A DNA stretch of 32,566 nt from NCBI RefSeq assembly GCF_001636615.1, contig NZ_LGEK01000062.1:1-32566 (forward strand), written 5' to 3'. Shown here in pieces: positions 25,110-32,566 of this stretch. How positions within the stretch are numbered: position 1 is the first letter of the stretch; every line of letters starts with the position of its first letter. The position numbers were made by a program, and so were the translations under genes. The notes below the pieces were generated by a model. It was not told where the DNA came from. It did not search any database and worked only from the letters and a program-made list of their open reading frames with translations. Source of the stretch: Mucilaginibacter sp. L294. Its GTDB lineage: Bacteria; Bacteroidota; Bacteroidia; Sphingobacteriales; Sphingobacteriaceae.

Positions 25110-25132
25110 TTATTTAGAATTAGTTTAAATAA
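25110..25132 (-). promoter_or_regulatory. Fur-like box 2 (receptor-distal)
   Basis: TTATTTA (25110-25116) and TAAATAA (25126-25132) are perfect 7-bp arms of a 23-base dyad centred on 25121, and alternate inner positions also match. It lies 61 bases upstream of the receptor ATG, where the promoter is expected. With box 1 it suggests iron-dependent repression of the receptor-PepSY unit. A further inverted repeat, GGAAT (25085-25089) / ATTCC (25100-25104), lies between the boxes. Confidence 0.55.
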
Positions 25133-25197
25133 GTATAGAATCAATGAGTTATGAGTGTTTAAACATGCAACGGCGGCGCAAAATTTCAAATTGTTTG

Positions 25198-25227
25198 TTG
25201 TTAACCCTGTTTAAAATGATAGTTTTG
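25198..25227 (+). promoter_or_regulatory. Promoter giving a leaderless or near-leaderless mRNA
   Basis: TTG (25198-25200) and TAGTTTTG (25220-25227) match the -33 and -7 boxes of Bacteroidota promoters with a 19-base spacing. The ATG at 25233 lies only 5 bases beyond the -7 box, so transcription should begin at or next to the start codon. Confidence 0.6.
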
Positions 25228-25232
25228 CAGCA

Positions 25233-25538
25233 ATGAAACTGCTTTGCATCCTATTTTCATTCATTGTTATCTTGTTGTCGGTTAAGCCCTGCTGTACCGA
25301 TAGCGATTGTGATGCTGTAGTGAAAACGGAGCAGGCTGGTAAAACCAAAGCAAAAGATTGCGCGGGTTGCTCGCCGTTTTTCTCATGCGGTACCTGCGCG
25401 GGTTTTACCGTTGCAAAAGCGGCTTCGGCACAGCTGTTGTTTATCCCGGCAAAAACAAGGCAAACTTATGCGCCTTATCAGCAGCCGGATGTAAAAGAGA
25501 TCTCGCTATCTATTTGGCAGCCGCCACAATTAGGTTAA
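25233..25538 (+). CDS. Small Cys-rich exported protein (DUF6660-like)
   Basis: The product is 101 residues. An N-terminal hydrophobic segment (MKLLCILFSFIVILLSVKP) is a signal peptide or anchor. Eight cysteines follow the pattern C5, C20-C21, C26, C43, C46, C52, C55, the last four in CAGCSPFFSCGTCAGF. A hydrophobic stretch (about 58-71) and a KEISLSIWQPPQLG tail complete it. This layout, and the position immediately before a TonB-dependent receptor gene, resembles the DUF6660 family of Bacteroidota, whose function is not established. The cysteines could bind metal or form disulfides in the periplasm. The gap to the receptor gene is 56 bases with no terminator, so the two are probably co-transcribed. 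The family name is given from memory and is uncertain; the gene itself is well supported. Confidence 0.72.
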   Translation: MKLLCILFSFIVILLSVKPCCTDSDCDAVVKTEQAGKTKAKDCAGCSPFFSCGTCAGFTVAKAASAQLLFIPAKTRQTYAPYQQPDVKEISLSIWQPPQLG

Positions 25539-25594
25539 TACTATACAATGGCCATTGCGGCCCAATTATCAAGTATTAATCCTTACTCCAAAAC

Positions 25595-27769
25595 ATGAAA
25601 AAACTGACCGTGCTTTTTATAGCACTGCTTTATACTGCTATAGCTTATTCCCAAAATACATTTAAAGCCATCCTGAAAGATGCCGAAACTAAGCAACCCC
25701 TTATTGGCGCAACGGCTACCGTACCCGGCACAACTATCGGCGCTACTACCGATACGGCTGGTTTAATTACCCTTACCCAAATTGCTGATGGTAAACAGCT
25801 TGTCAGGTTTAACTACATGGGTTATATAACCCGGCAGGATACCATTACCTTTCCGCTCGCGCAAACGCAGCCGATAGAAATATTACTGCACCCAACCGAA
25901 AACGAGCTGAACGAGGTAGTGGTGTCAGCCACGCGCAGCAGCCGCACCATTGCCAACATCCCCACAAGGGTTGAGGTAATATCGGGCGAGGAACTCGACG
26001 AAAAAAGTAACATGAAACCCGGCGATATCCGCATGGTGCTTGCCGAAAGTACAGGTATCCAAACGCAGCAAACATCCGCCACCAGCGGTAACTCCAGTAT
26101 CCGTATCCAGGGGCTCGATGGTAAATACACGCAGATCATCCGCGATGGTTTCCCGTTGTATTCCGGTTTCTCGGGCGGCCTGGGCCTTTTACAGGTTGCC
26201 CCGCTCGATCTGAAACAAGTGGAGGTGATCAAGGGCTCTTCATCAACCCTGTATGGCGGTGGTGCTATTGCCGGGCTGGTAAACCTGGTATCAAAAACCC
26301 CAACGGACGAGCGCCAGTTGAGTTTCCTGCTGAATGGTACATCTGCCCGCGGGTTGGATGCCAGCATGTTCTACGCGCAAAAGTTTAAAAAAATGGGCGC
26401 TACGGTTTACGCCGCCTATAACCACGGCTCGGCTTATGACCCCTCGGATATCGACCTGACGGCTATCCCTAAGTATAACCGCTTTACCCTCAACCCAAAA
26501 TTGTTCTTTTACTTTAATGATAATACCACATTAACCGCAGGCATCAACGCTACGGTAGAGAACAGGATAGGGGGCGACCTGCATTATATTGAAGGCAATG
26601 GCGATGCCCTGCATTCGTACTTTGAAGAGAACAAAACAGGCCGTTACAGCACCCAGGCCGAACTGGTGCATAAATTGGATAACAACACCAAACTCATCTT
26701 TAAAAACAGCGTAAGCTACTATGACCGTACCATCAACCTGCCCGATTACCGTTTCTCGGGCGAGCAAACATCAACCTACACCGAAGCAAACTATATCCGC
26801 AACAGCGAAAAATCCGACTGGGTACTCGGTATCAATTTCCTGACAGATAATTTTAACGAGAACCGCAACAGCACCTTCCCGCTACGCAGTTATGCCAATA
26901 ATACCATTGGCGCGTTCATCCAAAATACCTGGAACGTAAGCAACACCTTCACGCTGGAGAGCGGTATCCGCGGCGATTACCATAACCAGTATGGCTTTGT
27001 GTTTTTGCCCAGGGTTTCGGGCTTGTGGAAGATCAATTCGCACTTCTCTACCCGTTTGGGTGGTGGTTTAGGCTATAAAGGGCCAAATGTATTTACAGAG
27101 GATGCCGAACGCATCCAGTTTAGGAATGTGCTGCCGATAGATGTGGCCAATACACGTGCCGAGCGATCATACGGCGCCAATTACGATATTAACTACCGCA
27201 CCGCTATTTTTGATGGCAAGGGGAGTTTCAGCATTAACCAGCTGTTCTTTTATACCCGAATAGAACACCCTATATTGCTTACCCCATTGCCAAACGGCAA
27301 CCTGCAATACCAGCAGCCCCCGGGCGATCTGAACACCAAAGGGCTTGAAACCAACCTTAAAATAACCTATGGCGATTTTAAATTGTTTGTAGGCTATACC
27401 CTGGCCGATGTAAAGCAGCATACCAATAATATCATCAGCAACTACACGCTGGTATCAAAACACCGGCTAAACAATGTGCTGATGTATGAGATTGACGAAA
27501 AATGGAAACTTGGCGCCGAGGCTTATTATTTTAGCCCGCAGCGGTTAAATGACGGTGCCACAGGTAAAGCCTACTGGACAACCGGCTTTATGGCCGAGCG
27601 GATCTGGAAACGTTTCTCGCTGTTCATCAACTTTGAGAACCTCACCGATACCCGCCAAACAAAGTTCGATACCATTTATACAGGCAGCATCAGTAACCCC
27701 GTGTTCAGGGATATCTACGCCCCTTTAGATGGCTTTGTTGTGAATGGAGGGATAAAGCTAAAACTTTAG
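25595..27769 (+). CDS. TonB-dependent receptor with carboxypeptidase-like domain
   Basis: This is an outer-membrane active transporter of 724 residues. The signal peptide (MKKLTVLFIALLYTAIAYSQ) is followed by a CarboxypepD_reg-like domain (about 22-105: FKAILKDAETKQPLIGATAT through LNEVVVSATRS). The plug (about 110-225) contains IPTRVEVISGEELDEKS, SIRIQGLDGKYTQIIRDGFPLYSG and VEVIKGSSSTLYGGGAIAGLVNLVSKTP. A barrel of BtuB/CirA type follows and ends NGGIKLKL. It lacks the ARGYNF-type plug features of the neighbouring siderophore receptor, so the substrate is probably different. The partner gene upstream encodes a Cys-rich exported protein, hinting at a metal or metal-complex substrate, but this is inference. 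No SusD-like partner is present. Confidence 0.93.
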   Translation: MKKLTVLFIALLYTAIAYSQNTFKAILKDAETKQPLIGATATVPGTTIGATTDTAGLITLTQIADGKQLVRFNYMGYITRQDTITFPLAQTQPIEILLHPTENELNEVVVSATRSSRTIANIPTRVEVISGEELDEKSNMKPGDIRMVLAESTGIQTQQTSATSGNSSIRIQGLDGKYTQIIRDGFPLYSGFSGGLGLLQVAPLDLKQVEVIKGSSSTLYGGGAIAGLVNLVSKTPTDERQLSFLLNGTSARGLDASMFYAQKFKKMGATVYAAYNHGSAYDPSDIDLTAIPKYNRFTLNPKLFFYFNDNTTLTAGINATVENRIGGDLHYIEGNGDALHSYFEENKTGRYSTQAELVHKLDNNTKLIFKNSVSYYDRTINLPDYRFSGEQTSTYTEANYIRNSEKSDWVLGINFLTDNFNENRNSTFPLRSYANNTIGAFIQNTWNVSNTFTLESGIRGDYHNQYGFVFLPRVSGLWKINSHFSTRLGGGLGYKGPNVFTEDAERIQFRNVLPIDVANTRAERSYGANYDINYRTAIFDGKGSFSINQLFFYTRIEHPILLTPLPNGNLQYQQPPGDLNTKGLETNLKITYGDFKLFVGYTLADVKQHTNNIISNYTLVSKHRLNNVLMYEIDEKWKLGAEAYYFSPQRLNDGATGKAYWTTGFMAERIWKRFSLFINFENLTDTRQTKFDTIYTGSISNPVFRDIYAPLDGFVVNGGIKLKL

Positions 27770-27776
27770 TTTGCGT

Positions 27777-27821
27777 GGCTAAAAACAATGTTTAAACTTA
27801 TTGAGTTTACATATTTTAGCC
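27777..27821 (+). promoter_or_regulatory. Inverted repeat and shared upstream element of histidine kinase 1
   Basis: GGCTAAAA (27777-27784) and TTTTAGCC (27814-27821) are perfect 8-bp arms in the 70-base gap between receptor and kinase. Inside lies TGTTTAAACTTAT (27789-27801), containing the palindrome GTTTAAAC and repeated exactly upstream of the paralogous kinase at 29829-29841. It may act as a receptor terminator, a kinase operator, or both. Confidence 0.45.
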
Positions 27822-27839
27822 GCAATAAGGAACTTTTAA

Positions 27840-29801
27840 ATGAACGATACCTCCATACGTTTAAGCAGTGATGATCTACTGGATATTTTGTCCCTGTCTG
27901 AAAACGCTACAGCCATATACACCGGCCATGATGTGATTATCCAAAACGCAAACGAAACTATGTTGCAGTTTTGGGGTAAAAACAAAAGCATCATCGGTAT
28001 GCCGCTTGAAGAAGCTGTCCCGGTGCTAAAAGGCCAGCCATTTATAGCCATGCTGCAAAACGTATGGCGCACCGGCAATACGGTAGAAGGTATTGACGCG
28101 CCTGCGGAGTTAGAGATAGACGGGGTAATAAGAACATCTTATTTCGATTTTTTGTACCGGGCCATTTTAAACCCCGATGGTACCACCCGCTGTATCCTGC
28201 ATACTGCTACAGATGTTACCGATAGGTTTTTAAGCCAGCAGCGGGTTGCCGAGATGAATAAGCAGGTTGCTGCCATCAACAAAGAACTATCAGATGCTAA
28301 CCGGCAATTAACGGTATCAAATCTGGATTTAGCCGAATCGCAGGAAACGCTGATGGTGTTGAACAATAACCTTACAGAAAGCGAAACCCAATTGCAGTTT
28401 GCCATTGATGCCGCCAACCTTGGCACCTGGGACCTTGACCCTAAAACAAATAAGTTTTCGGGTAACGACAGGTTAAAATCGTGGTTTGGCTTGAAACCCG
28501 AAGCCGAAATAGAACTATCAAAGGCTACAGGTGTAATTTTAGAAAACGATAGGATAAGGGTTATTGCCGCCATACAACAGGCCATGCAATACGCATCGGG
28601 CGGTAATTACGATATTGAATACACGATTATTAACCCCGAAAACCCAATACCGCGTATTGTTAAGGCAAAAGGTAAGGCGCTTTTTAATATAGATAACGAG
28701 GTGATACGCTTTAGCGGCACATTACAGGATATTACCGAAGAACGCCACGCCAGCGAAGCCCTTGCAGAGACAAACCAGCGTTTGGAAATAGCCCTTGATG
28801 CAGGTAACCTGGGATCGTATGACCTGGAGCTGGAAACCGGTGCTATAGTTTGTACCGATCAATTTAAAGTTACCTACGGCTGGCCTGCAAATAAACCTTT
28901 TAACCTGGCTGATAAGATACGGTTGATAAAACCGGCCTACCGTAAAGATGTAGATAAGCAGATGAAAAATGCCATCGAACATAATACAGTTTACAACGCC
29001 GAGTATGAAATAACGCTGCCTGATGGTACCGAACGCTGGATAAGCGCTGCCGGTAAGCCACGCTACAACAAAGAGGGTAAGGCCATCAGGATGGTAGGGG
29101 TAACCTATGATATTACTGAAAGCAAAACAAACGAACGCCGTAAAGACGATTTTATAAGTATTGCCAGCCACGAACTTAAAACACCCATTACCACGCTTAA
29201 ATCGTCCCTGCAATTACTTGATCGTATGAAGGATGACCCATCGCCAAAAATGTTGCCCAAATTAATTGAACAGGCCAACCGCAGCATGGGGAAAATAAGC
29301 ACTTTAATAGAAGACCTGCTTAACGTAAGCCGGATGAACGAGGGGCAATTGCATCTTAGTAAATCAAAATTTACTATTTCACACATGCTTAACCAATGCT
29401 GTAACCACGTAAGGGTTGCCGGCAAGCACGATCTGATCTTTGAAGGGGATACCGACCTGCAGGTGTTTGCTGATGAACACCGGGTAGACCAGGTGGTGAT
29501 AAACCTGGTGAACAACGCGGTGAAGTACGCGCCAAATTCGCGCCATATCTACCTCATTGTTGAAAAAGAAGGCAGTATGGCCAAAATATCTGTAAAGGAT
29601 AACGGCCCCGGCATATCGCCCGATAAGCTGCCGCATTTGTTTAACCGTTACTACCGGGCAGATTATTCGGGTATTCAATACTCGGGCCTTGGGTTAGGGC
29701 TATACATCAGTTCGGAAATTGTGCGTAAACATGGTGGTAAAATAGGTGCTGTAAGCGAGTTGGGCAAAGGCAGTACATTTTGGTTTACCCTGCCATTGTA
29801 A
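27840..29801 (+). CDS. Soluble PAS-domain sensor histidine kinase (paralogue 1)
   Basis: The product is 653 residues with no signal peptide or membrane helix, so it is a cytoplasmic sensor. The order is PAS1 (about 10-137, ending ILHTATDVTDRF), a helical linker (about 138-182), PAS2 (about 183-300, ending GTLQDITEERHA), PAS3 (about 310-425, ending GVTYDITESK), a HisKA domain with phospho-acceptor His444 in IASHELKTP, and a HATPase domain. ATP-site boxes are intact: N box (VINLVNNAVKYA), G1 (DNGPGIS), F box region (LFNRYY) and G2 (SGLGLGLYIS). No receiver domain and no response regulator gene was found in the window, so it is an orphan kinase here. It is a tandem paralogue of the next gene, about 120 bases away. 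The start is ATG at 27840. Confidence 0.95.
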   Translation: MNDTSIRLSSDDLLDILSLSENATAIYTGHDVIIQNANETMLQFWGKNKSIIGMPLEEAVPVLKGQPFIAMLQNVWRTGNTVEGIDAPAELEIDGVIRTSYFDFLYRAILNPDGTTRCILHTATDVTDRFLSQQRVAEMNKQVAAINKELSDANRQLTVSNLDLAESQETLMVLNNNLTESETQLQFAIDAANLGTWDLDPKTNKFSGNDRLKSWFGLKPEAEIELSKATGVILENDRIRVIAAIQQAMQYASGGNYDIEYTIINPENPIPRIVKAKGKALFNIDNEVIRFSGTLQDITEERHASEALAETNQRLEIALDAGNLGSYDLELETGAIVCTDQFKVTYGWPANKPFNLADKIRLIKPAYRKDVDKQMKNAIEHNTVYNAEYEITLPDGTERWISAAGKPRYNKEGKAIRMVGVTYDITESKTNERRKDDFISIASHELKTPITTLKSSLQLLDRMKDDPSPKMLPKLIEQANRSMGKISTLIEDLLNVSRMNEGQLHLSKSKFTISHMLNQCCNHVRVAGKHDLIFEGDTDLQVFADEHRVDQVVINLVNNAVKYAPNSRHIYLIVEKEGSMAKISVKDNGPGISPDKLPHLFNRYYRADYSGIQYSGLGLGLYISSEIVRKHGGKIGAVSELGKGSTFWFTLPL

Positions 29802-29828
29802 TATTAAGCGCGCAGATTTGAAATAAAC

Positions 29829-29841
29829 TGTTTAAACTTAT
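29829..29841 (+). promoter_or_regulatory. Shared upstream element of histidine kinase 2
   Basis: TGTTTAAACTTAT is identical to the 13 bases at 27789-27801 before the paralogous kinase, and the following TATTTTTAGGCC resembles ATATTTTAGCC there. The rest of the 122-base gap (29802-29923) is AT-rich with no strong terminator, so both separate promoters and read-through are possible. Confidence 0.45.
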
Positions 29842-29923
29842 ATTTTTAGGCCTGTTATTAAAACATTATCTTATTAAAAGAGTATTAATAATTTTAAATT
29901 AAAACCAACCGTTAATCACTTTA

Positions 29924-31972
29924 ATGAGCAATTACCCAAGCCACTTTAGCAGCGACTTGTTACTGACGATATTATCACAGGCAAAAACCGCAACCGCTAT
30001 ACACAGTACCGATGAGATGATCATTGAAACGGCCAATGATGCCATGATAGCAGTATGGGGAAAAGACAAAAGTGTAATAGGCAAACCCATAGAAGAAGCC
30101 CTGCCCGAGTTGAAGGGGCAGCCATTTTTAAGCCTGCTGCAAAGCGTACTGCACACCGGCCAAACTATTGCAGGCAGCGATACCATGGCCGAGCTTGTTT
30201 TTGACGGCGAGCGTAAACCCTTTTATTTTGACTTTGAATATCGCGCCATAAAAAATGATGCAGGCGAGATTATATGCGTATTGCATACCGCTACCGATGT
30301 TACCGCGCGGTACCTAAGCCGCCGTCGCGAAATGGAGCTGGAATCTGAATTGCAGGCAGCTAATGAAGAACTGGCGGCAACCAACGAGGAACTGGCAGCG
30401 GCGAATGAGGAATTGGCAGCAGCAAACGAAGAGATGAGCTCATCGAATGAAGAGCTGGCTTCTACCTTAGAAGAACTGACCGTAACCAACGAGGAACTGG
30501 CCGAATCGCAGGAGATATTGCAAACCCTAAACTATAACCTGGCCGAAAGCGAAGCGCGTTTCAGAGCTGTTGTAATACAGGCGCCGGTGGGTGTGTGCAT
30601 CATCAGGGCGCATGACCTGATGATACAGGATGTGAACGATGCTTATTTGCAGGTGGTTGGCCGGGAACGCGCTGCAATGCAGGGCCGTACCATTTGGCAA
30701 GCCGTGCCAGAGGCCGCCGCCGCGTACGCGCCCATAATGAACAATGTGATCAATACAGGCCTGGCATATTCTGCAAAAGAGCACGAATTGCAGCTTTTGC
30801 GTAATGGCGAATACCAGTCGGTTTTTGTGAACTTTGTATATGAGCCGGTAAGGTTTGAAGACGACAGCGTGAAAGCGGTTATGGTTGTTACCGTTGATGT
30901 TACCGAGCAGGTAGTAGCCCGCAGGCAGGTAGAGGCAGCGGAAGAAATGCTGCGCCTGGCTATAGATTCGGCAAATATGGGTACCTGGATGGCCAACCTG
31001 GATACGGATGCGCTAACCATTTCTGACCAGGCCAGGAAAATACACGGTATCCCGCCTGGGGTAGAAACAACGCTTACACACTCATTAGGATTAATAGCCT
31101 CCCAACATACAGAGCGGGTGAGCAACGCTATTGAACAGGCTATAAAAAATAACAGTGGCTTTGAGATAGAGTATATTATAAACCCAATGGATGGTGCAAA
31201 GCCACGGTGGTTAAAAGCTACCGGCAAAGCATATTATGATGACCAGGATAACCCGGTGAGTGTATCAGGCACCATGATAGATATTACTGAAAGTAAGGCT
31301 TACGACCAGCAAAAAGATGATTTTATAAGTATAGCCAGCCACGAGTTAAAAACGCCTGTAACCAGTTTAAAAGCCGCATTGCAGCTGCTGGATAGGATGA
31401 AGACTAACCCATCGCCGCAGATATTGCCAAAACTGATTGAGCAAAGCAACCGCAGCATGGATAAAATAAGCACCCTGATAGAAGACCTGCTTAACCTGAG
31501 CCGGATGAACGAGGGGCAATTAAAGCTTGATAAAACCCAATTTACCATTGCCGAAATGCTAAACCAGTGTTGCAACCATGTAAGGGTAGTAGGTAAACAT
31601 GAGCTTATTTTGCAGGGGGACGAAGAACTGCAGATAATTGCCGATGAACACCGTATAGACCAGGTAATTGTAAACATGGTGAACAACGCGGTTAAATATG
31701 CGCCAAACTCCAAACAGATCTTTTTTAATGTAGAAAAAGCGGGGGATATGGCCAGGATCTCGGTTAGGGATACCGGCCCCGGCATCGCGCCCGATAAATT
31801 GTCGCACCTGTTTGAGCGTTATTACCGTACCGATGCATCCGGCTATCAAAATTCGGGTTTAGGCTTGGGGTTATACATCAGTGCCGAGATCATCCGCAAG
31901 CATGGCGGCGAAATAGGAGTTGATAGCGAGTTGGGTAAAGGCAGCACTTTTTGGTTTACCCTGCCGTTATAG
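29924..31972 (+). CDS. Soluble PAS-domain sensor histidine kinase (paralogue 2)
   Basis: The product is 682 residues and similar along its length to the preceding kinase, most strongly in PAS1, HisKA and HATPase. The order is PAS1 (about 10-135), a long heptad-repeat coiled coil (about 140-208), PAS2 (about 210-325), PAS3 (about 335-455, ending GTMIDITESKAYDQQ), HisKA with phospho-acceptor His473 in IASHELKTP, and HATPase with VNMVNNAVKYA, DTGPGIA and SGLGLGLYIS. No membrane segment, receiver domain or nearby response regulator was found. PAS2 here (QAPVGVCIIRAHDLMIQDVN) aligns poorly with PAS2 of the paralogue, so the ligand-sensing middle has diverged while the catalytic core is conserved. 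The start is ATG at 29924; the gene is intact. Confidence 0.95.
   Translation: MSNYPSHFSSDLLLTILSQAKTATAIHSTDEMIIETANDAMIAVWGKDKSVIGKPIEEALPELKGQPFLSLLQSVLHTGQTIAGSDTMAELVFDGERKPFYFDFEYRAIKNDAGEIICVLHTATDVTARYLSRRREMELESELQAANEELAATNEELAAANEELAAANEEMSSSNEELASTLEELTVTNEELAESQEILQTLNYNLAESEARFRAVVIQAPVGVCIIRAHDLMIQDVNDAYLQVVGRERAAMQGRTIWQAVPEAAAAYAPIMNNVINTGLAYSAKEHELQLLRNGEYQSVFVNFVYEPVRFEDDSVKAVMVVTVDVTEQVVARRQVEAAEEMLRLAIDSANMGTWMANLDTDALTISDQARKIHGIPPGVETTLTHSLGLIASQHTERVSNAIEQAIKNNSGFEIEYIINPMDGAKPRWLKATGKAYYDDQDNPVSVSGTMIDITESKAYDQQKDDFISIASHELKTPVTSLKAALQLLDRMKTNPSPQILPKLIEQSNRSMDKISTLIEDLLNLSRMNEGQLKLDKTQFTIAEMLNQCCNHVRVVGKHELILQGDEELQIIADEHRIDQVIVNMVNNAVKYAPNSKQIFFNVEKAGDMARISVRDTGPGIAPDKLSHLFERYYRTDASGYQNSGLGLGLYISAEIIRKHGGEIGVDSELGKGSTFWFTLPL
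30356..30517 (+). repeat. 21-base heptad repeats coding for a coiled coil
   Basis: Inside histidine kinase 2, successive 21-base units encode heptads of the form (A/S)(A/T/S)NEEL(A), for example AANEELA, ATNEELA and AANEELA, drifting toward TLEELTV and TNEELAE. The matching linker of paralogue 1 has a less regular pattern (NKELSDA, NRQLTVS). The regularity suggests expansion by slippage or unequal crossing-over, lengthening a signalling helix. Confidence 0.75.
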
Positions 31973-31996
31973 CCTGAGGGTAGCGTTTGCCGGATT

Positions 31997-32067
31997 GTCA
32001 TCCTGAGCTTGTCGAAGGATTTGCGAGGACGCAAGGCATCGCAGGGTCCACCATGTGAGACCCTGCG
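31997..32067. repeat. Dispersed Bacteroidota intergenic repeat with hairpin
   Basis: GTCATCCTGAGCTTGTCGAA (31997-32016) and the following GGATTTGCGAGG are a common intergenic repeat in this group; its antisense reads in frame as SFDKLRMT. Next to it CGCAGGGTC (32040-32048) and GACCCTGCG (32059-32067) form a 9-bp stem with a 10-base loop. It lies between histidine kinase 2 and the acetyltransferase gene and may end the kinase transcript. Repeat-family identity is from memory of other genomes. Confidence 0.7.
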
Positions 32068-32109
32068 GCGACAGAAGTGCCGAAATAGGAGTAACTAAAA
32101 AAACGATAA

Positions 32110-32550
32110 ATGAGCATCAGAATTGCCAATATAAACGATGCGGCTAATATTAAGTCATTGTTGAACCAGCTTGGGTATCCCACTCAATCGGAGCAGCTTA
32201 CCGACAAAATTGTGAAGCTGATCAATCATCCCGACCAATCACTGGTAGTATATGACGATGCCGGTGTAAAAGCTGTCATGTCTATCCATTTTGTGCCGCA
32301 AATTGCATTAGATGGCGACTTTGCCATCATCAGTTACCTGGCAGTAGATGAATCGGCAAGAAGCGAAGGTATAGGGCGAAAACTGGAAGACTACTGCGTG
32401 CGACTGGCAGAAGACCGGAATTGCGATAGGATACAAGTGCACTGTAATATCCGCAGAACCGAAGCCCATAGGTTCTATGAAAGGCAGGGATATCAGGAAT
32501 CGAGAAAATACTTTATTAAAAGCTTAAAGAATAAGAAAATTAACAGTTGA
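32110..32550 (+). CDS. GNAT-family N-acetyltransferase
   Basis: The product is 146 residues of the GNAT fold, transferring acetyl from acetyl-CoA to an amine. The N-terminal strand and helix (MSIRIANINDAANIKSLLNQLGY) open the domain. The acetyl-CoA-binding loop is R84-S-E-G-I-G89 (ESARSEGIGRKLEDYCVRLA), preceded by the core strand AIISYLAVD. The end strand and helix (RIQVHCNIRRTEAHRFYERQGY) carry the usual Asn and Tyr positions. The substrate is not evident; the compact form resembles small-molecule or peptide acetyltransferases. The start is ATG at 32110, after the dispersed repeat and 137 bases past the kinase gene. The ORF is complete, with 16 bases left to the window end. Confidence 0.9.
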   Translation: MSIRIANINDAANIKSLLNQLGYPTQSEQLTDKIVKLINHPDQSLVVYDDAGVKAVMSIHFVPQIALDGDFAIISYLAVDESARSEGIGRKLEDYCVRLAEDRNCDRIQVHCNIRRTEAHRFYERQGYQESRKYFIKSLKNKKINS

Positions 32551-32566
32551 GTTAATTCATATGATA

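Noticed and set aside
30356..30517. CRISPR-like tandem repeat
   Set aside because: Units are 21 bases without spacers, in frame, and encode coiled-coil heptads within a kinase gene.
30643..31227. 194-codon leftward open frame
   Set aside because: Antisense to the PAS region of histidine kinase 2, with no family resemblance; a shadow of the true frame.
31846..32034. Leftward open frame containing SFDKLRMT
   Set aside because: Produced by the dispersed intergenic repeat reading into the kinase gene; a known artefact pattern, not a gene.

Overview
The window looks like chromosomal DNA of a Bacteroidota, most likely a Sphingobacteriaceae member such as Mucilaginibacter (inference, no marker gene present). 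The evidence is TonB-dependent receptors with carboxypeptidase-like N-domains, DUF5686 and DUF5706 family proteins, promoter-like TAnnTTTG boxes without Shine-Dalgarno sequences, and a dispersed intergenic repeat typical of this group. Bases 1-19 are not genomic: they match the Tn5/Nextera mosaic end exactly, so the left edge is an untrimmed contig or read end.

Left third (68-8023): a small membrane protein gene faces a leftward tripartite RND efflux operon, with transcription order adaptor (5387-6523), permease (2080-5280) and outer-membrane factor (574-1989), ending in a hairpin plus U-tract terminator. A TetR-family gene (6841-7443) lies just upstream. Three copies of one palindromic motif (core TTAACAnTGTTAA), one in the tetR promoter and two between tetR and the efflux genes, look like its operators. 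Next comes a leftward operon of a 106-aa unknown protein, a DUF5686 outer-membrane protein and a MarR regulator (7559-10977). Its promoter carries a perfect 9-bp inverted repeat covering the -33 box, which suggests autoregulation by MarR.

Middle (11200-21245): a tightly packed leftward operon encodes an HD phosphohydrolase fused to a Pycsar-effector-like membrane domain, polyphosphate kinase PPK1, an SdiA-regulated-like lipoprotein, and an outer-membrane protein. That last protein couples a FAM20C/HipA-like kinase-type motif region to a BamA/TamA-like barrel. This is the most intriguing unit in the window: phosphate/nucleotide chemistry in the cytoplasm is genetically tied to an envelope protein with a kinase-like signature. 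Divergent from it are a PAP2 phosphatase and a 791-aa GAF-domain protein of unknown role.

Right third (21276-32550): an iron-uptake pair (a TonB-dependent siderophore receptor, then a PepSY-TM inner-membrane protein) has two Fur-like boxes upstream and a strong hairpin between the genes. Divergently there is a Cys-rich small protein, possibly leaderless, with a second TonB-dependent receptor. Two tandem paralogous soluble PAS histidine kinases follow, with no response regulator in the window, then a dispersed repeat and a GNAT acetyltransferase. I saw no tRNA, rRNA, CRISPR array, insertion sequence or prophage gene.
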